Below the pieces are notes generated by a model that did no database searches, had not been told where the DNA came from, and saw only the letters and a program-made list of their open reading frames with translations. Below, piece after piece: positions 10,795 to 28,099 of a DNA stretch of 64,000 nucleotides. This DNA is from Marinobacterium sedimentorum. GTDB lineage: Bacteria > Pseudomonadota > Gammaproteobacteria > Pseudomonadales > Balneatricaceae. Positions within the stretch are counted from its first letter, which is position 1. Each line of letters starts with the position of its first letter. Location: the NCBI RefSeq assembly GCF_024267675.1, contig NZ_JALDYX010000018.1:31462-95461 (forward strand). The letters run 5' to 3'. The position numbers and the translations under genes were made by a program.

Positions 10795-11868
10795 TCAGCG
10801 CTCAAAGGAGCGCCCAAAGCTGGACTGCAGTTCGGGAGAGCTCGCCGGCGGATGGGCATTGCGCCTTTCCTCGCGCGGCGTCTGGCCGAAGTGGTTGCGA
10901 TAGGCGGTACTGAAATAGGAGGCGCTGGAGAAGCCGCACATCAGGCCGACCTGCAGGATGGGCTTGTCATCGGTACGCAGCAGCACCCGGGCCCGGTCCA
11001 GCCGCAACTCCAGGTAATACTGCGACGGCACACTCTGCAGGTGTTGTTTGAACAGGCGCTCCAGGTGGCGCCGCGAGACACCCACATGATGGGCCAGATC
11101 ATCGGTGCTCAGCGGCTCTTCGATGTTGGCCTCCATCAGCGTTACCGCCTCGATCAGATTCGGCTGCAGGGTACCCAGGCGCACTTTCAGCGGCACCCGC
11201 TGCACTTCATCACTGAGCCGGATGCGTTCGCAGACGAACTGCTCCGAGATCGAGGACGCCAGGTCCATGCCATGCTCGCGCCCGATCAGGAACAGCAGCA
11301 TGTCCATCGATGCGGTACCACCGCTGCAGGTATAGCGGTCACGATCCGTCTCGAACAGATTGCCGGTGGCCTCGACCCGGGGAAATGCCTCACGCAGCGT
11401 GGCTATATCCAGCCAGTGAATGGTGGCCCTGTAGCCATCCAGCAGCCCGGCGCGGGCCAGCAGATAGCTGCCGGTGCCGATGCCGCCCAGACTCGGTATC
11501 CCGCGCGACTGGCGCCTGAGCCAGGCAATGAGTTTTTCGTGGCCACTGTGCAGCACCGGCGTCGGACCACAGACAAAGAGCGCATCAAGCTGCGTTACCT
11601 GGTCAGGCGGCATATCCACCCTGACCTCGACGCCACAGCTGCTGCGCACCAGTTCGCTGTCGGCACCGATCAGCACCACCTCGTACAGGGTTTCGCCCGC
11701 CAGGCTGTTGGCGGTACGCAGCGCTTCCACCGCGCAGGAAAAGGCGGTCAGGGAGAATTCCGGCACCAGCACAAAACCGTATCGCCTCGTGCGGCTCTTT
11801 TGATCTGTGTTCTTCAATGTCAGTAACCGGCGCCAGTTAAGCGACTGCAGTAAGAATAGTCGTCGCAT
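10795..11868 (-). CDS. argR: GlxA/AraC-family regulator, ArgR-like
   Basis: A 357-residue regulator with an N-terminal DJ-1/PfpI-like (GATase1-like) sensor domain (about residues 28-200) and a C-terminal AraC-type double helix-turn-helix (DDLAHHVGVSRRHLERLFKQHL and VGLMCGFSSASYFSTAYRNHFGQTPREER, written here in parts). This architecture matches Pseudomonas ArgR, which activates aru/aot/gdhB on arginine. The ATG at 11868 has AGAAGG upstream. It is divergent from gdhB2, and ArgR-type sites flank it on both sides. The symbol is inferred from architecture and context; other GlxA-family regulators (choline or carnitine control) share the fold. Confidence 0.75.
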   Translation of the reverse strand: MRRLFLLQSLNWRRLLTLKNTDQKSRTRRYGFVLVPEFSLTAFSCAVEALRTANSLAGETLYEVVLIGADSELVRSSCGVEVRVDMPPDQVTQLDALFVCGPTPVLHSGHEKLIAWLRRQSRGIPSLGGIGTGSYLLARAGLLDGYRATIHWLDIATLREAFPRVEATGNLFETDRDRYTCSGGTASMDMLLFLIGREHGMDLASSISEQFVCERIRLSDEVQRVPLKVRLGTLQPNLIEAVTLMEANIEEPLSTDDLAHHVGVSRRHLERLFKQHLQSVPSQYYLELRLDRARVLLRTDDKPILQVGLMCGFSSASYFSTAYRNHFGQTPREERRNAHPPASSPELQSSFGRSFER

Positions 11869-11932
11869 CTTAACCTTCTACTTTACCAAAAGCGTCGCTG
11901 TGCGATGCAGATGGCAACAGGGTGAAAGTCAG

Positions 11933-11963
11933 GGTCGCCTGAGCAAAATTCCACACCTGTCAG
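11933..11963 (+). promoter_or_regulatory. 31-bp element upstream of gdhB2, shared with the aru operon
   Basis: GGTCGCCTGAGCAA begins a 31-base element that matches the one at 18186-18216 in 26 of 31 positions, including a terminal CCTGTCAG. It starts with a GTCGC half-site as in ArgR operators. It is about 70 bases before the gdhB2 start, in the divergent spacer with the ArgR-like gene. Operator function is inferred. Confidence 0.6.
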
Positions 11964-12031
11964 CCCGTGGCGCGATCCCTGATAATCATTTCACCCCCAC
12001 TCCCGTTGATAACAAGAAGTTGAAATCACCG

Positions 12032-18098
<6,067 letters not shown>

Positions 18099-18185
18099 GG
18101 CCTGGCGCCCGGGTCGGCTTCTGCCGGATCGGGCGTACTGTTTGGACCTAATAGGTAGTTACAGGGCCCCTCAACTAAAAAACCA

Positions 18186-18216
18186 GGTCGCCTGAGCAAT
18201 AGTTCGCCCCTGTCAG
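18186..18216 (+). promoter_or_regulatory. 31-bp element upstream of the M20-aru operon
   Basis: A near copy (26/31) of the element at 11933-11963, at the same spacing to the next start (about 60-70 bases). Both begin GGTCGCCTGAGCAA and end CCTGTCAG. It marks a separate promoter for the operon that starts at 18274 and probably binds the same regulator. Confidence 0.6.
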
Positions 18217-18273
18217 TCAGGGCCACAATCAACAATAATGACTCTACGCCAAAATACTGAGGACAAGGTCGCC

Positions 18274-19521
18274 ATGACGTTTGAACCCCGCTACGCTCCC
18301 TGGCTTGAATGGCTCGACAGCCAGCACGACTGCATGCTGGCCCGGACCATCGAACTGGCCGGGATCAACTCCGGCAGCCTCAATGCCGCCGGAGTGAATC
18401 GCGTACGGGAAACCCTGCAGCAGTACTGCAGCGTGCTTGGCGGCGACACCGAGGTACTGCCACTGCCGCCCTATACGGAAGTGACCGAACAGGGTGAAAA
18501 GCAGCAGTTCACACTGGGCGACGCACTGCGTATCCGCAAGCGTCCCGAGGCCCCGCTGCAGATTTTCTTCTGCGGTCACATGGATACGGTGTTCGCGGCC
18601 GATCACCCTTTCCAGTCCGTGCGCTGGCTTGATGACAATACCCTCAACGGCCCCGGCGTCGCGGATCTCAAGGGCGGCCTGATGGTCATGCTCAAGGCCA
18701 TCGAAGCCCTGGAGCGCAGCCCCTTCAGCGACCGGATTGGCTGGGAAATCCTGTTCAACCCGGACGAGGAAATCGGCTCCCTGAGCTCTGCGCCGCTGAT
18801 CAGCGAAGCGGCTGGTCGCTGCGACCTGGGGCTGATCTACGAACCCTGCATGCCGGACGGCAACCTGGCGGGCGAGCGCAAGGGCAGTGGCAACTTCAGT
18901 GTCGTGGTGCAGGGCCGCGCGGCCCATGCCGGGCGCGAACATCATCTGGGACGCAACGCCGTACGTGCCCTGTGCGACTTCGTCAGCGCGCTGGATGATC
19001 TCAATGGCCAGCGCGATGGCGTGACCATCAACCCGGGCTTCATTCATGGCGGCGGCGCCGTGAACGTGGTGCCCGACCATGCCATGTTCCGCTTCAATAT
19101 CCGCCTGTCCGACCCTGCCGACGAAAGCTGGTGCCTGGCGCAGCTGCAGCGCCTGGGTGACGACATCAACAGCCGCGACGGCATCAGCCTGCAGCTGCAC
19201 GGCGCCTTCGGCCGCAAGCCCAAGCGGCTGACGGATGCCAACCTCGCGCTGTTCGAACTGGTGCGTGACTGCGGCGAACAGCTGGGCATGGCGCTGGAAT
19301 GGAAACCCACCGGGGGCTGCTGTGATGGCAACAACCTGGCGGCAGCCGGTGTACCCAATATCGATACCCTGGGCGTGCAGGGTGGCAAGATTCACAGCAG
19401 CGATGAGTTCATGTACGTCAGCAGCCTGACGGAACGTGCCAAACTGAGCGCAATGTTACTCATGAAGCTGGCCGACGGCGCGCTGAGCGCCCACCTCAAC
19501 AGCAAAGGGAGCGCACGCTGA
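18274..19521 (+). CDS. M20-family metallohydrolase, first gene of the arginine-succinyltransferase operon
   Basis: A 415-residue two-zinc M20 hydrolase (CPG2/ArgE-like). Zinc and catalytic positions are visible: His102 and Asp104 in GHMDTV, Asp131 in GVADLKGG, Glu165-Glu166 in PDEEIGS, and a late His374 in KIHSSDE. A dimerisation lid domain with the usual AAHAGREH and GGGAVNVVPDHA stretches lies in the middle. I chose the ATG at 18274, preceded by GAGGA, over 18238. Its stop overlaps the aruF start (TGATG), so the two are translationally coupled. Such enzymes cleave N-acyl amino acids; with no astE in the operon, it may desuccinylate N-succinylglutamate. That role is inference. Confidence 0.8.
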   Translation: MTFEPRYAPWLEWLDSQHDCMLARTIELAGINSGSLNAAGVNRVRETLQQYCSVLGGDTEVLPLPPYTEVTEQGEKQQFTLGDALRIRKRPEAPLQIFFCGHMDTVFAADHPFQSVRWLDDNTLNGPGVADLKGGLMVMLKAIEALERSPFSDRIGWEILFNPDEEIGSLSSAPLISEAAGRCDLGLIYEPCMPDGNLAGERKGSGNFSVVVQGRAAHAGREHHLGRNAVRALCDFVSALDDLNGQRDGVTINPGFIHGGGAVNVVPDHAMFRFNIRLSDPADESWCLAQLQRLGDDINSRDGISLQLHGAFGRKPKRLTDANLALFELVRDCGEQLGMALEWKPTGGCCDGNNLAAAGVPNIDTLGVQGGKIHSSDEFMYVSSLTERAKLSAMLLMKLADGALSAHLNSKGSAR

Positions 19522-20561
19522 TGCTGATTATCCGACCCGTTGATTTTCCGGATTTGCCGGCGCTTGAACAGCTGGCGCTGCTGTCCCGCGGAGGCATCAC
19601 CACGCTGCCGGCGAACCGCGAGCACCTCGGCCAGCTGATCGGCCAGACCCAGAGTTCGCTGCGCAAGAAGGTCAGTCTGCCGGGCGGCGAATCCTACCAC
19701 TTCGTGCTGCAAGACACCGACAGCGGCCAGATACTGGGCATCAGCGGTATCGAAGCCTGTATCGGGCTGGATTCGCCGTTCTACAGCTACCGCATCGACG
19801 AGATCGTACACGCCTCGCGCGAGCTGCAGATCCATAACCGCATACCGTCGCTGCACCTGTGCCAGGACTACAACGGCACCAGCCGGCTCTGTACCCGCTT
19901 TCTGGTACCGGACGCCGATACGCCGGCCAATGCACACCTGCTGTCACGCGCGCGCATGCTGTTCATGGCCGAACACCCCAAACGCTTTGCCCGTCGCACC
20001 GTGGTCGAGCTGCAGGGCATGGTCGATGAAAACGGCAAGTCGCCGTTCTGGGAATCCGTGGGCCGGCATTTCTTCAGCATGGACCTGTCCAAGGCCGACT
20101 ACCTGACCGGCATCAACCGCAAGACCTTTATCGCCGAGCTGATGCCGCACTACCCGGTCTATGTGCCGCTGCTCAACGAGGCGGCGCGCAACGCCATCGG
20201 CCAGCCCAGGCCCGATATCGAGCCGATCATGGACCTGCTGGAAGACGAAGGCTTCGAGTACCGCGGCTACCTGGATATTTTCGATGCCGGCCCCACGCTG
20301 GAGGCACGCACCGACAATATCCGCTCCATCTGGCAAAGCCAGAACAGGACCCTGCGAATACGCCAGGGTACATCAGCAGCCGATACCGCCGACAGCTGGC
20401 TGATGCTGAGCAATAACGACACCGGCGGTTATCGCGCCCTGCTGACAAGGGGCAACCCGGATGCGCCGCACATCGATGCCGCCGCCGCCGCACAACTGCA
20501 ACTGCGCGATGGCGACAGCGTACGCGTACTGCAACTGGACGCCGATGACCTGGCGCTGTAG
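19521..20561 (+). CDS. aruF: Arginine/ornithine N-succinyltransferase, alpha subunit
   Basis: AruF-type subunit, 346 residues, which with AruG transfers succinyl from succinyl-CoA to the alpha-amino group of arginine (and ornithine), the first step of the AST pathway. It shows the AstA-family stretches RIDEIVHASRELQIHN, FLVPDADTPANAHLLSRARMLFMAE and FWESVGRHFFSMDL. The ATG overlaps the stop of the preceding gene by one base. The family is built on a GNAT-like fold. Alpha versus beta assignment follows the Pseudomonas gene order (aruF before aruG). Confidence 0.88.
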   Translation: MLIIRPVDFPDLPALEQLALLSRGGITTLPANREHLGQLIGQTQSSLRKKVSLPGGESYHFVLQDTDSGQILGISGIEACIGLDSPFYSYRIDEIVHASRELQIHNRIPSLHLCQDYNGTSRLCTRFLVPDADTPANAHLLSRARMLFMAEHPKRFARRTVVELQGMVDENGKSPFWESVGRHFFSMDLSKADYLTGINRKTFIAELMPHYPVYVPLLNEAARNAIGQPRPDIEPIMDLLEDEGFEYRGYLDIFDAGPTLEARTDNIRSIWQSQNRTLRIRQGTSAADTADSWLMLSNNDTGGYRALLTRGNPDAPHIDAAAAAQLQLRDGDSVRVLQLDADDLAL

Positions 20562-20631
20562 CGCACCCATTTCCCTGACGCACCGGTACAGGCCAGACGC
20601 CTGTACCGCATGATTCAAGAGAACCAGAGCA

Positions 20632-23138
<2,507 letters not shown>

Positions 23139-23146
23139 CAAACTGA

Positions 23147-23253
23147 TCGCAGGCTGGGTGCAGCTAAGCGCAACCCAGCAGCCTTTTGCCCGCGCAACCG
23201 GCACCTGCAGGCACTGTTGGGTGCCGGCCAGCCGGCCGTCACCCAGCCTGCGA
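23147..23253 (+). promoter_or_regulatory. Large structured element between astD and astB
   Basis: A perfect 14-bp inverted repeat (23147-23160 with 23240-23253, TCGCAGGCTGGGTG and its complement) encloses a perfect 8-bp hairpin CCGGCACC/GGTGCCGG (23198-23205, 23220-23227) and a GGCC-AGCC-GGCC hairpin. A competing stem, GCTGGGT (23153-23159) with ACCCAGC (23173-23179), shares the left arm. It fills most of the 178-base spacer. It may stabilise or attenuate the transcript, or be an intergenic repeat; there is no T-tract after it. Confidence 0.6.
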
Positions 23254-23316
23254 AGACAAAGCGCGCCGCGCACAACCTGACAAATATCGGCCTGACCGAA
23301 CAGGAGAAATAACAAG

Positions 23317-24654
23317 ATGAAAGCCTACGAAGCGAACTTTGATGGTCTGGTCGGGCCGACCCACAATTACAGCGGCCTGTCGTTCGGCAATATCGCCTCG
23401 GGCCAGAACCAGGCCCAGGCGTCCAATCCACGACTCGCCGCCAGGCAGGGCCTGGTCAAGATGAAGACCCTGCACGACCTGGGTCTGGTGCAGGGCGTGC
23501 TCGCGCCCCAGGAAAGGCCCGATATCCATACCCTGCGCCGGCTGGGCTTTAGCGGCTCCGACGCCGCCGTGCTGTTCCAGGCCGCCCAGTATTCGCCCCG
23601 GATCCTCGCGGCCTGCTGCTCGGCCTCCAGCATGTGGACGGCCAACGCCGCCACCGTGTCCCCCAGTGCCGACACCCACGATGGCCGGGTGCATTTCACC
23701 CCGGCCAACCTGACCAACAAGTTCCATCGCTCCATCGAGCACGAAACCACCGGGCGCATTCTGGGCGCCACCTTTGCCAATGAACGCTATTTCAAACACC
23801 ACAGCGCGCTGCCCGGCGCCGAGCATTTCGGTGACGAGGGCGCCGCCAACCATACCCGCTTCTGTCACGACTATGGCCAGCGTGGTATCGAGTTTTTCGT
23901 GTTCGGACGCCATGCCTTCGACAGCCGTCAGCCGGCACCGCAGAAGTTTCCGGCGCGCCATACCTTCGAGGCCTCCCAGGCGATCGCGCGCAAGCACCAG
24001 CTCAGCAGCCAGCACGTCATCTATGCACAGCAAAACCCGGACGTGATCGACCAGGGCGTGTTTCACAACGACGTGATCGCCGTCGGCAACCGTAACCTGC
24101 TGTTCTGCCACGAGCAGGCTTTTCTGGATCAGTCAGGCGTCAAGCAGAAGCTGACCCAGGCCATGCAGGGAGATTTTCGCATCATCGAAGTGCCCACCAG
24201 CGCCGTTTCCGTCCGGCAGGCGGTGCAGTCCTACCTGTTCAACAGCCAGCTGCTGTCCCTCCCCGACGGCCGCACCCTGCTGGTGGTGCCGCAGGAAAGC
24301 CAGAACATGGCACCGGTCTGGCAGTACCTGCAGGAGCTCGTGGCCGCCACCGACAGCGGTATTGATGAGCTGAAAATTTTCGATTTGAAACAGAGCATGA
24401 GCAATGGCGGCGGGCCTGCCTGCCTGCGTCTGCGGGTGGTGCTGAACGAAGCCGAACGGGCTGCGGTTAACCCCGGCACACTGATGAACGAAACGCTGTT
24501 CGCGACGCTCAACGCCTGGGTGGACAAGCATTACCGCGAGCGACTGGAAGAAAAGGATCTGGCCGATCCGCAGCTGCTGCTGGAGTCCCGCACGGCACTG
24601 GATGAGCTGACCCGCATCCTGCAGCTTGGGTCCATCTATCCGTTCCAGCGCTAG
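23317..24654 (+). CDS. astB: N-succinylarginine dihydrolase
   Basis: AstB, 445 residues, hydrolyses N2-succinylarginine to succinylornithine, CO2 and two NH3. The N-terminus [21 protein letters not shown] is typical (given in parts: [12 protein letters not shown]), with [12 protein letters not shown], the [18 protein letters not shown] segment and the C-terminal [14 protein letters not shown] carrying the catalytic cysteine. The start follows AGGAGA. It closes the operon; no astE follows, and the next gene is convergent after 14 bases. Confidence 0.95.
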   Translation: MKAYEANFDGLVGPTHNYSGLSFGNIASGQNQAQASNPRLAARQGLVKMKTLHDLGLVQGVLAPQERPDIHTLRRLGFSGSDAAVLFQAAQYSPRILAACCSASSMWTANAATVSPSADTHDGRVHFTPANLTNKFHRSIEHETTGRILGATFANERYFKHHSALPGAEHFGDEGAANHTRFCHDYGQRGIEFFVFGRHAFDSRQPAPQKFPARHTFEASQAIARKHQLSSQHVIYAQQNPDVIDQGVFHNDVIAVGNRNLLFCHEQAFLDQSGVKQKLTQAMQGDFRIIEVPTSAVSVRQAVQSYLFNSQLLSLPDGRTLLVVPQESQNMAPVWQYLQELVAATDSGIDELKIFDLKQSMSNGGGPACLRLRVVLNEAERAAVNPGTLMNETLFATLNAWVDKHYRERLEEKDLADPQLLLESRTALDELTRILQLGSIYPFQR

Positions 24655-24668
24655 TACAAAACGGCCTC

Positions 24669-25499
24669 CTAGGCCATGCCCCAGTGGCGGCGATGGGTGT
24701 TGATCAAGCGCGGATCGGCGGGATTGAGGCTGTGAAAATCCGCTTGCTGACGCAGGAAGGCAGACACCGTCAGACGCTGAAACCCGAGTTCGTCCAGCAA
24801 CGGCAGCGCCTCGTGCAGGTAGTCCAGGGTCACATCATGGGGGTGGCCGATCAACAGTGCAGAACCATAGTCACGGGCGATCCTGAGCCCGCGGCGGAAC
24901 TCGCGATGCACGAATTCCCGCGTCTGCTCATGATCCAGAAAGACATCACGCATCAGTGAGGGCACCCCCTGCTCCTGCGCCACCTGCCAGGCCAGGGTGC
25001 TGGCGGTGGTGCGGCTGTCGACAAACCACAGACCGCGCTCGCGCAGCACTTGCATCACCCATTCCATCGGCTCGCGGCTGGATGTCAGCAGGCTGCCCAT
25101 ATGATTGTTCACACCCACAGCGTGGGGAATCGCATCCAGATCATCGCGCAGAATACGCTGCAATTCGGCTTTGTCGAGATCCGGTGTCAGGGCACCCGGG
25201 CCCAGCGCCAGCTGCTGGCTGTTGGCCATGGGGGCATGCAACATCACGCCCTTGCCCAAAGCGCGGGCTTCCTGCGCCAGGGTACGACCATGGCTGGAAT
25301 GAGGCAGGAAGGCGCAGTTGAGGGGGCCCGGCAGCGCCAGGGTACGACGACCTGAGGCGAGACTGTGCCCCACATCGTCGATCACCAGCAGCAGGCGCGG
25401 CTGTTCAACATTGCCCAGGCCCGGCACCCGGGCCAGCGCTGGCAGCGCAGCTGCACCCGCCAGGGCCGCAAAACTGGCCAGCAAGGCGCGCCGGCGCAT
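24669..25499 (-). CDS. Divergent polysaccharide deacetylase family protein (YibQ-like)
   Basis: A periplasmic protein of 276 residues with an N-terminal signal (RRRALLASFAALAGAAALPALA). It has the divergent polysaccharide deacetylase fold: LLLVIDDVGHS, ALNC-type FLPHSSHGRTLA, VGVNNHMGS, FVDSRTT and ALLIGHPH. The function of the family is unsettled; it regularly lies beside envC and gpmI. The ATG overlaps the ctpA stop by one base, so it is translated from the ctpA transcript. Confidence 0.88.
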   Translation of the reverse strand: MRRRALLASFAALAGAAALPALARVPGLGNVEQPRLLLVIDDVGHSLASGRRTLALPGPLNCAFLPHSSHGRTLAQEARALGKGVMLHAPMANSQQLALGPGALTPDLDKAELQRILRDDLDAIPHAVGVNNHMGSLLTSSREPMEWVMQVLRERGLWFVDSRTTASTLAWQVAQEQGVPSLMRDVFLDHEQTREFVHREFRRGLRIARDYGSALLIGHPHDVTLDYLHEALPLLDELGFQRLTVSAFLRQQADFHSLNPADPRLINTHRRHWGMA

Positions 25500-26824
25500 C
25501 AGCCCTGCTTGAGCGGAGGCTGCAGAATCACCAGTGCCTTGAGCAGGTTCAGGGCTTCAAACAGCTGGAAGTCCTGTTCCACCAGTTTGGCATCAGCCCC
25601 TGTTGTAGCCTTGGCGGAACCGTTACCGTTCTCCAGATGGCCACTCAGATCGCTTTCCTTGACCCGGTCGCCATTGTCCAGATTGCGTACTTCGGCTTCC
25701 TCCACCCGGATATCCGGCACTATGCCCTGGGCCTGAATGGAGCGGCCATTGGGGGTAAAGTAACGTGCGGTGGTGAGCTTGACGGCACGATCCGATGTCA
25801 ACGGCAGAATGGTCTGCACAGAGCCCTTGCCAAAGCTGTCAGTGCCCAGCACCAGAGCGCGCTTGTGATCCTGCAGCGCACCGGCGACGATTTCAGACGC
25901 CGAAGCGGAGCCTGCGTTAATGATCACCACCATAGGCACCTTGGGCGCCACCGTGGTCGCACTGGCCTTGAAACGCAGCGCCGAGTTGGCCAGACGCCCT
26001 TCGGTATAGACAATCAGACCCTCGTCGATAAAGGCATCGCTGACCTCAACCGCCGCCTGCAGCACGCCGCCGGGATTGTTGCGCAGATCCAGCACCAGGC
26101 CGCGCAGCGGGCCCTTGCTTTCCAGCGACTTGATCGCCTTGCCGAGTTCCTTGCCCGTATTCACCTGGAACTGAGACACCCGCAGGTAACCGTAACCCGA
26201 CTCCAGCAGACGATGCTTGACGCTGACGACCTTGATTCGATCACGTATCAGTTTGATCTCGAAGGGTTTCTCAACCCCCTCACGCACGATGGTCAGGACG
26301 ATGGGCTCATTCGGCTTGCCCCGCATCAGCGCCACAGCCTCGTTGAGCGACAGCCCCTGCACCGGTGTTTCGTCGAGCTTGATAATCAGATCGCCCGCCT
26401 TCACGCCACCGCGCTGAGCCGGCGTATCATCGATGGGGGCAATCACGCGAATAAAGCCATCCTGCTGCCCCACTTCCAGCCCCAGGCCGCCAAATTCGCC
26501 GCTGGTGTACTCCTGCAGGTCCTGGTAGGCATCAGCCTCAAGGTAGGATGAATGCGGATCGAGTCCGGCGATCATGCCGCGAATGGCATCTTCCAGTAGT
26601 TTGGCGTCATCCACCGGCTCGACATAGGCGGTCTTGATACGCTCAAACACCTCGGCAAACAGGCGCAGCTCTTCCAGCGGCAGGGCCGGTGCCTCGGCCA
26701 GCATATCCTCGCCATCCTGCTTTGGCTCAGCCTCGGCGAAGACCGGCGCTGCCAGAAAGACAGCCAACAGCAGCGCGCCGAACATCCTGTTCAGCACCTC
26801 AGGTGCATGAGTCAACAACTTCAT
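25499..26824 (-). CDS. ctpA: S41-family C-terminal processing protease
   Basis: A periplasmic serine protease of 441 residues with a signal peptide (residues ~1-31, ending VFAEA). A PDZ domain (about 95-180, GGLGLEVGQQDGFIRVIAP) precedes the S41 protease domain. The Ser-Lys dyad is visible in NAGSASASEIVAGAL and FGKGSVQT. Family members cleave cell-wall hydrolases and lipoproteins; in pseudomonads CtpA controls peptidoglycan cross-link hydrolases. AAGGA lies before the ATG. It sits between envC and yibQ in one apparent transcript. Confidence 0.93.
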   Translation of the reverse strand: MKLLTHAPEVLNRMFGALLLAVFLAAPVFAEAEPKQDGEDMLAEAPALPLEELRLFAEVFERIKTAYVEPVDDAKLLEDAIRGMIAGLDPHSSYLEADAYQDLQEYTSGEFGGLGLEVGQQDGFIRVIAPIDDTPAQRGGVKAGDLIIKLDETPVQGLSLNEAVALMRGKPNEPIVLTIVREGVEKPFEIKLIRDRIKVVSVKHRLLESGYGYLRVSQFQVNTGKELGKAIKSLESKGPLRGLVLDLRNNPGGVLQAAVEVSDAFIDEGLIVYTEGRLANSALRFKASATTVAPKVPMVVIINAGSASASEIVAGALQDHKRALVLGTDSFGKGSVQTILPLTSDRAVKLTTARYFTPNGRSIQAQGIVPDIRVEEAEVRNLDNGDRVKESDLSGHLENGNGSAKATTGADAKLVEQDFQLFEALNLLKALVILQPPLKQG

Positions 26825-26922
26825 AACAGCATCCTTATTCAGTCACAGCGGGAATTGATCAGCGGGCTCGCACGGGAGCCCTGAACTGGCAGCCTGTCGG
26901 GCATTTCCGCAGCAGGTCGGTG

Positions 26923-28056
26923 CTAGCGCCCGGCCAGCCAGCGGGCGGGATCCGTCGGCTTGCCATTAAAACGTACCGCAAAATAGAGACTTGGCTCAGT
27001 ATAGCCGCCACTGTTGCCCACGGTCGCCACCGCATCGCCGGCATCGACCCAGGCACCGGGTTCCTTCAGAAGCCGCTGGTTGTGACCATACAGGCTCATG
27101 TAGCCGCCGCCATGATCGATAATCAGCAGCAAGCCATAGCCCCGCAGCCAGTCCGAGAATACCACCCGGCCTCGATGCACCGCACGCACTTCCCGCCCGG
27201 CCTGGGCCGCGATCAAGAGGCCGTCGTAGCTGACCCCCGAGTCTGTGTTGCCAAAGGCCCGTACCAGTCGCCCGTCCACCGGCCAGGACAGCTTGCCCTT
27301 GAGATCCGGCAAGGAGCGGGCTTCACGCGCCATCTTCGCCGCCTTGAGCGCCTTTTCGATCTGAGCCAGCACGGCTTCGAGCTGCTTGCGATCGCTATCC
27401 AGACCCTTGAGCCTGCCCTGATTGGAATCAATCGATTTGGCGAGTTTGGCCAGCGTGGCCTTGCGCTCTTCGCGCACGGTACCCAGGCGCTGCTGCCGCG
27501 TTTCGAGCTCTGTTCGCCTTGCCAGCAGCTCGGCCTGAGTATCACCCAGCGCCGACTCGGTGCTTTCAAGCTCTGCCAGCTGCTGCTGATAAAGCGTCAG
27601 CTGGGCCACCAGTTCGCCGTTGATAAGATCGAAATAGTGCAGCATGCGATCGATCTGCGCCGGATCACCCTGGTTAAGCAGCAGCTGCAGGCGCGGCTGA
27701 TTGCCCAGGCGATACTGTTTGCGCAGCTGACGCTGCAACTGATCCGTGCTGGCTGTCAGGGACGCGCGCAGGGCATCGCGGCGCTGCTCCAGATCACCGG
27801 CCCGACTGCCCAGCTGGCCCAGTTTCTGTTCGAGCTCCGCCAGCTGATTGCCCAGCTGGCCGATCTCGGCCTCGCTGTCGCGCAGGGTCTGCTGCAGTGT
27901 CTTGCGCTCGCCCTGCTGCGCCTTGATTGAGTTCTGCAGGGCGCCGATGTCCTTTTGCAGCCGCTGAATCTGCGCCTCGGTGGCCTGCTTGTCCGCTGCC
28001 ATCAGCAGGCTGCCCTGCAGAACCAGCAGCACCAACATTAGTATGCGCATCATCAT
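26923..28056 (-). CDS. envC: Murein hydrolase activator EnvC
   Basis: A periplasmic activator of the amidases that split septal peptidoglycan, 377 residues: signal peptide, long coiled coil (about residues 22-245, rich in Q, L, E, R) and a C-terminal LytM domain (about 255-375). The LytM zinc residues are degenerate: YDGLLI and SLYFAVR replace the usual HxxxD and HxHFE patterns, which is the mark of EnvC rather than an active peptidase. Three ATGs lie in a row at the start, with AGGA upstream. Neighbours gpmI, ctpA and yibQ match the conserved gpmI-envC-yibQ arrangement. Confidence 0.93.
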   Translation of the reverse strand: MMMRILMLVLLVLQGSLLMAADKQATEAQIQRLQKDIGALQNSIKAQQGERKTLQQTLRDSEAEIGQLGNQLAELEQKLGQLGSRAGDLEQRRDALRASLTASTDQLQRQLRKQYRLGNQPRLQLLLNQGDPAQIDRMLHYFDLINGELVAQLTLYQQQLAELESTESALGDTQAELLARRTELETRQQRLGTVREERKATLAKLAKSIDSNQGRLKGLDSDRKQLEAVLAQIEKALKAAKMAREARSLPDLKGKLSWPVDGRLVRAFGNTDSGVSYDGLLIAAQAGREVRAVHRGRVVFSDWLRGYGLLLIIDHGGGYMSLYGHNQRLLKEPGAWVDAGDAVATVGNSGGYTEPSLYFAVRFNGKPTDPARWLAGR

Positions 28057-28099
28057 GGGATGGGAGTCCTGAGGCCACCAGAAGGCAGCCCCGGCAGGG

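Noticed and set aside
11807..12031. N-terminal extension of gdhB2
   Set aside because: Open in frame but overlaps the divergent regulator and contains the regulatory element; the family N-terminus begins at 12032.
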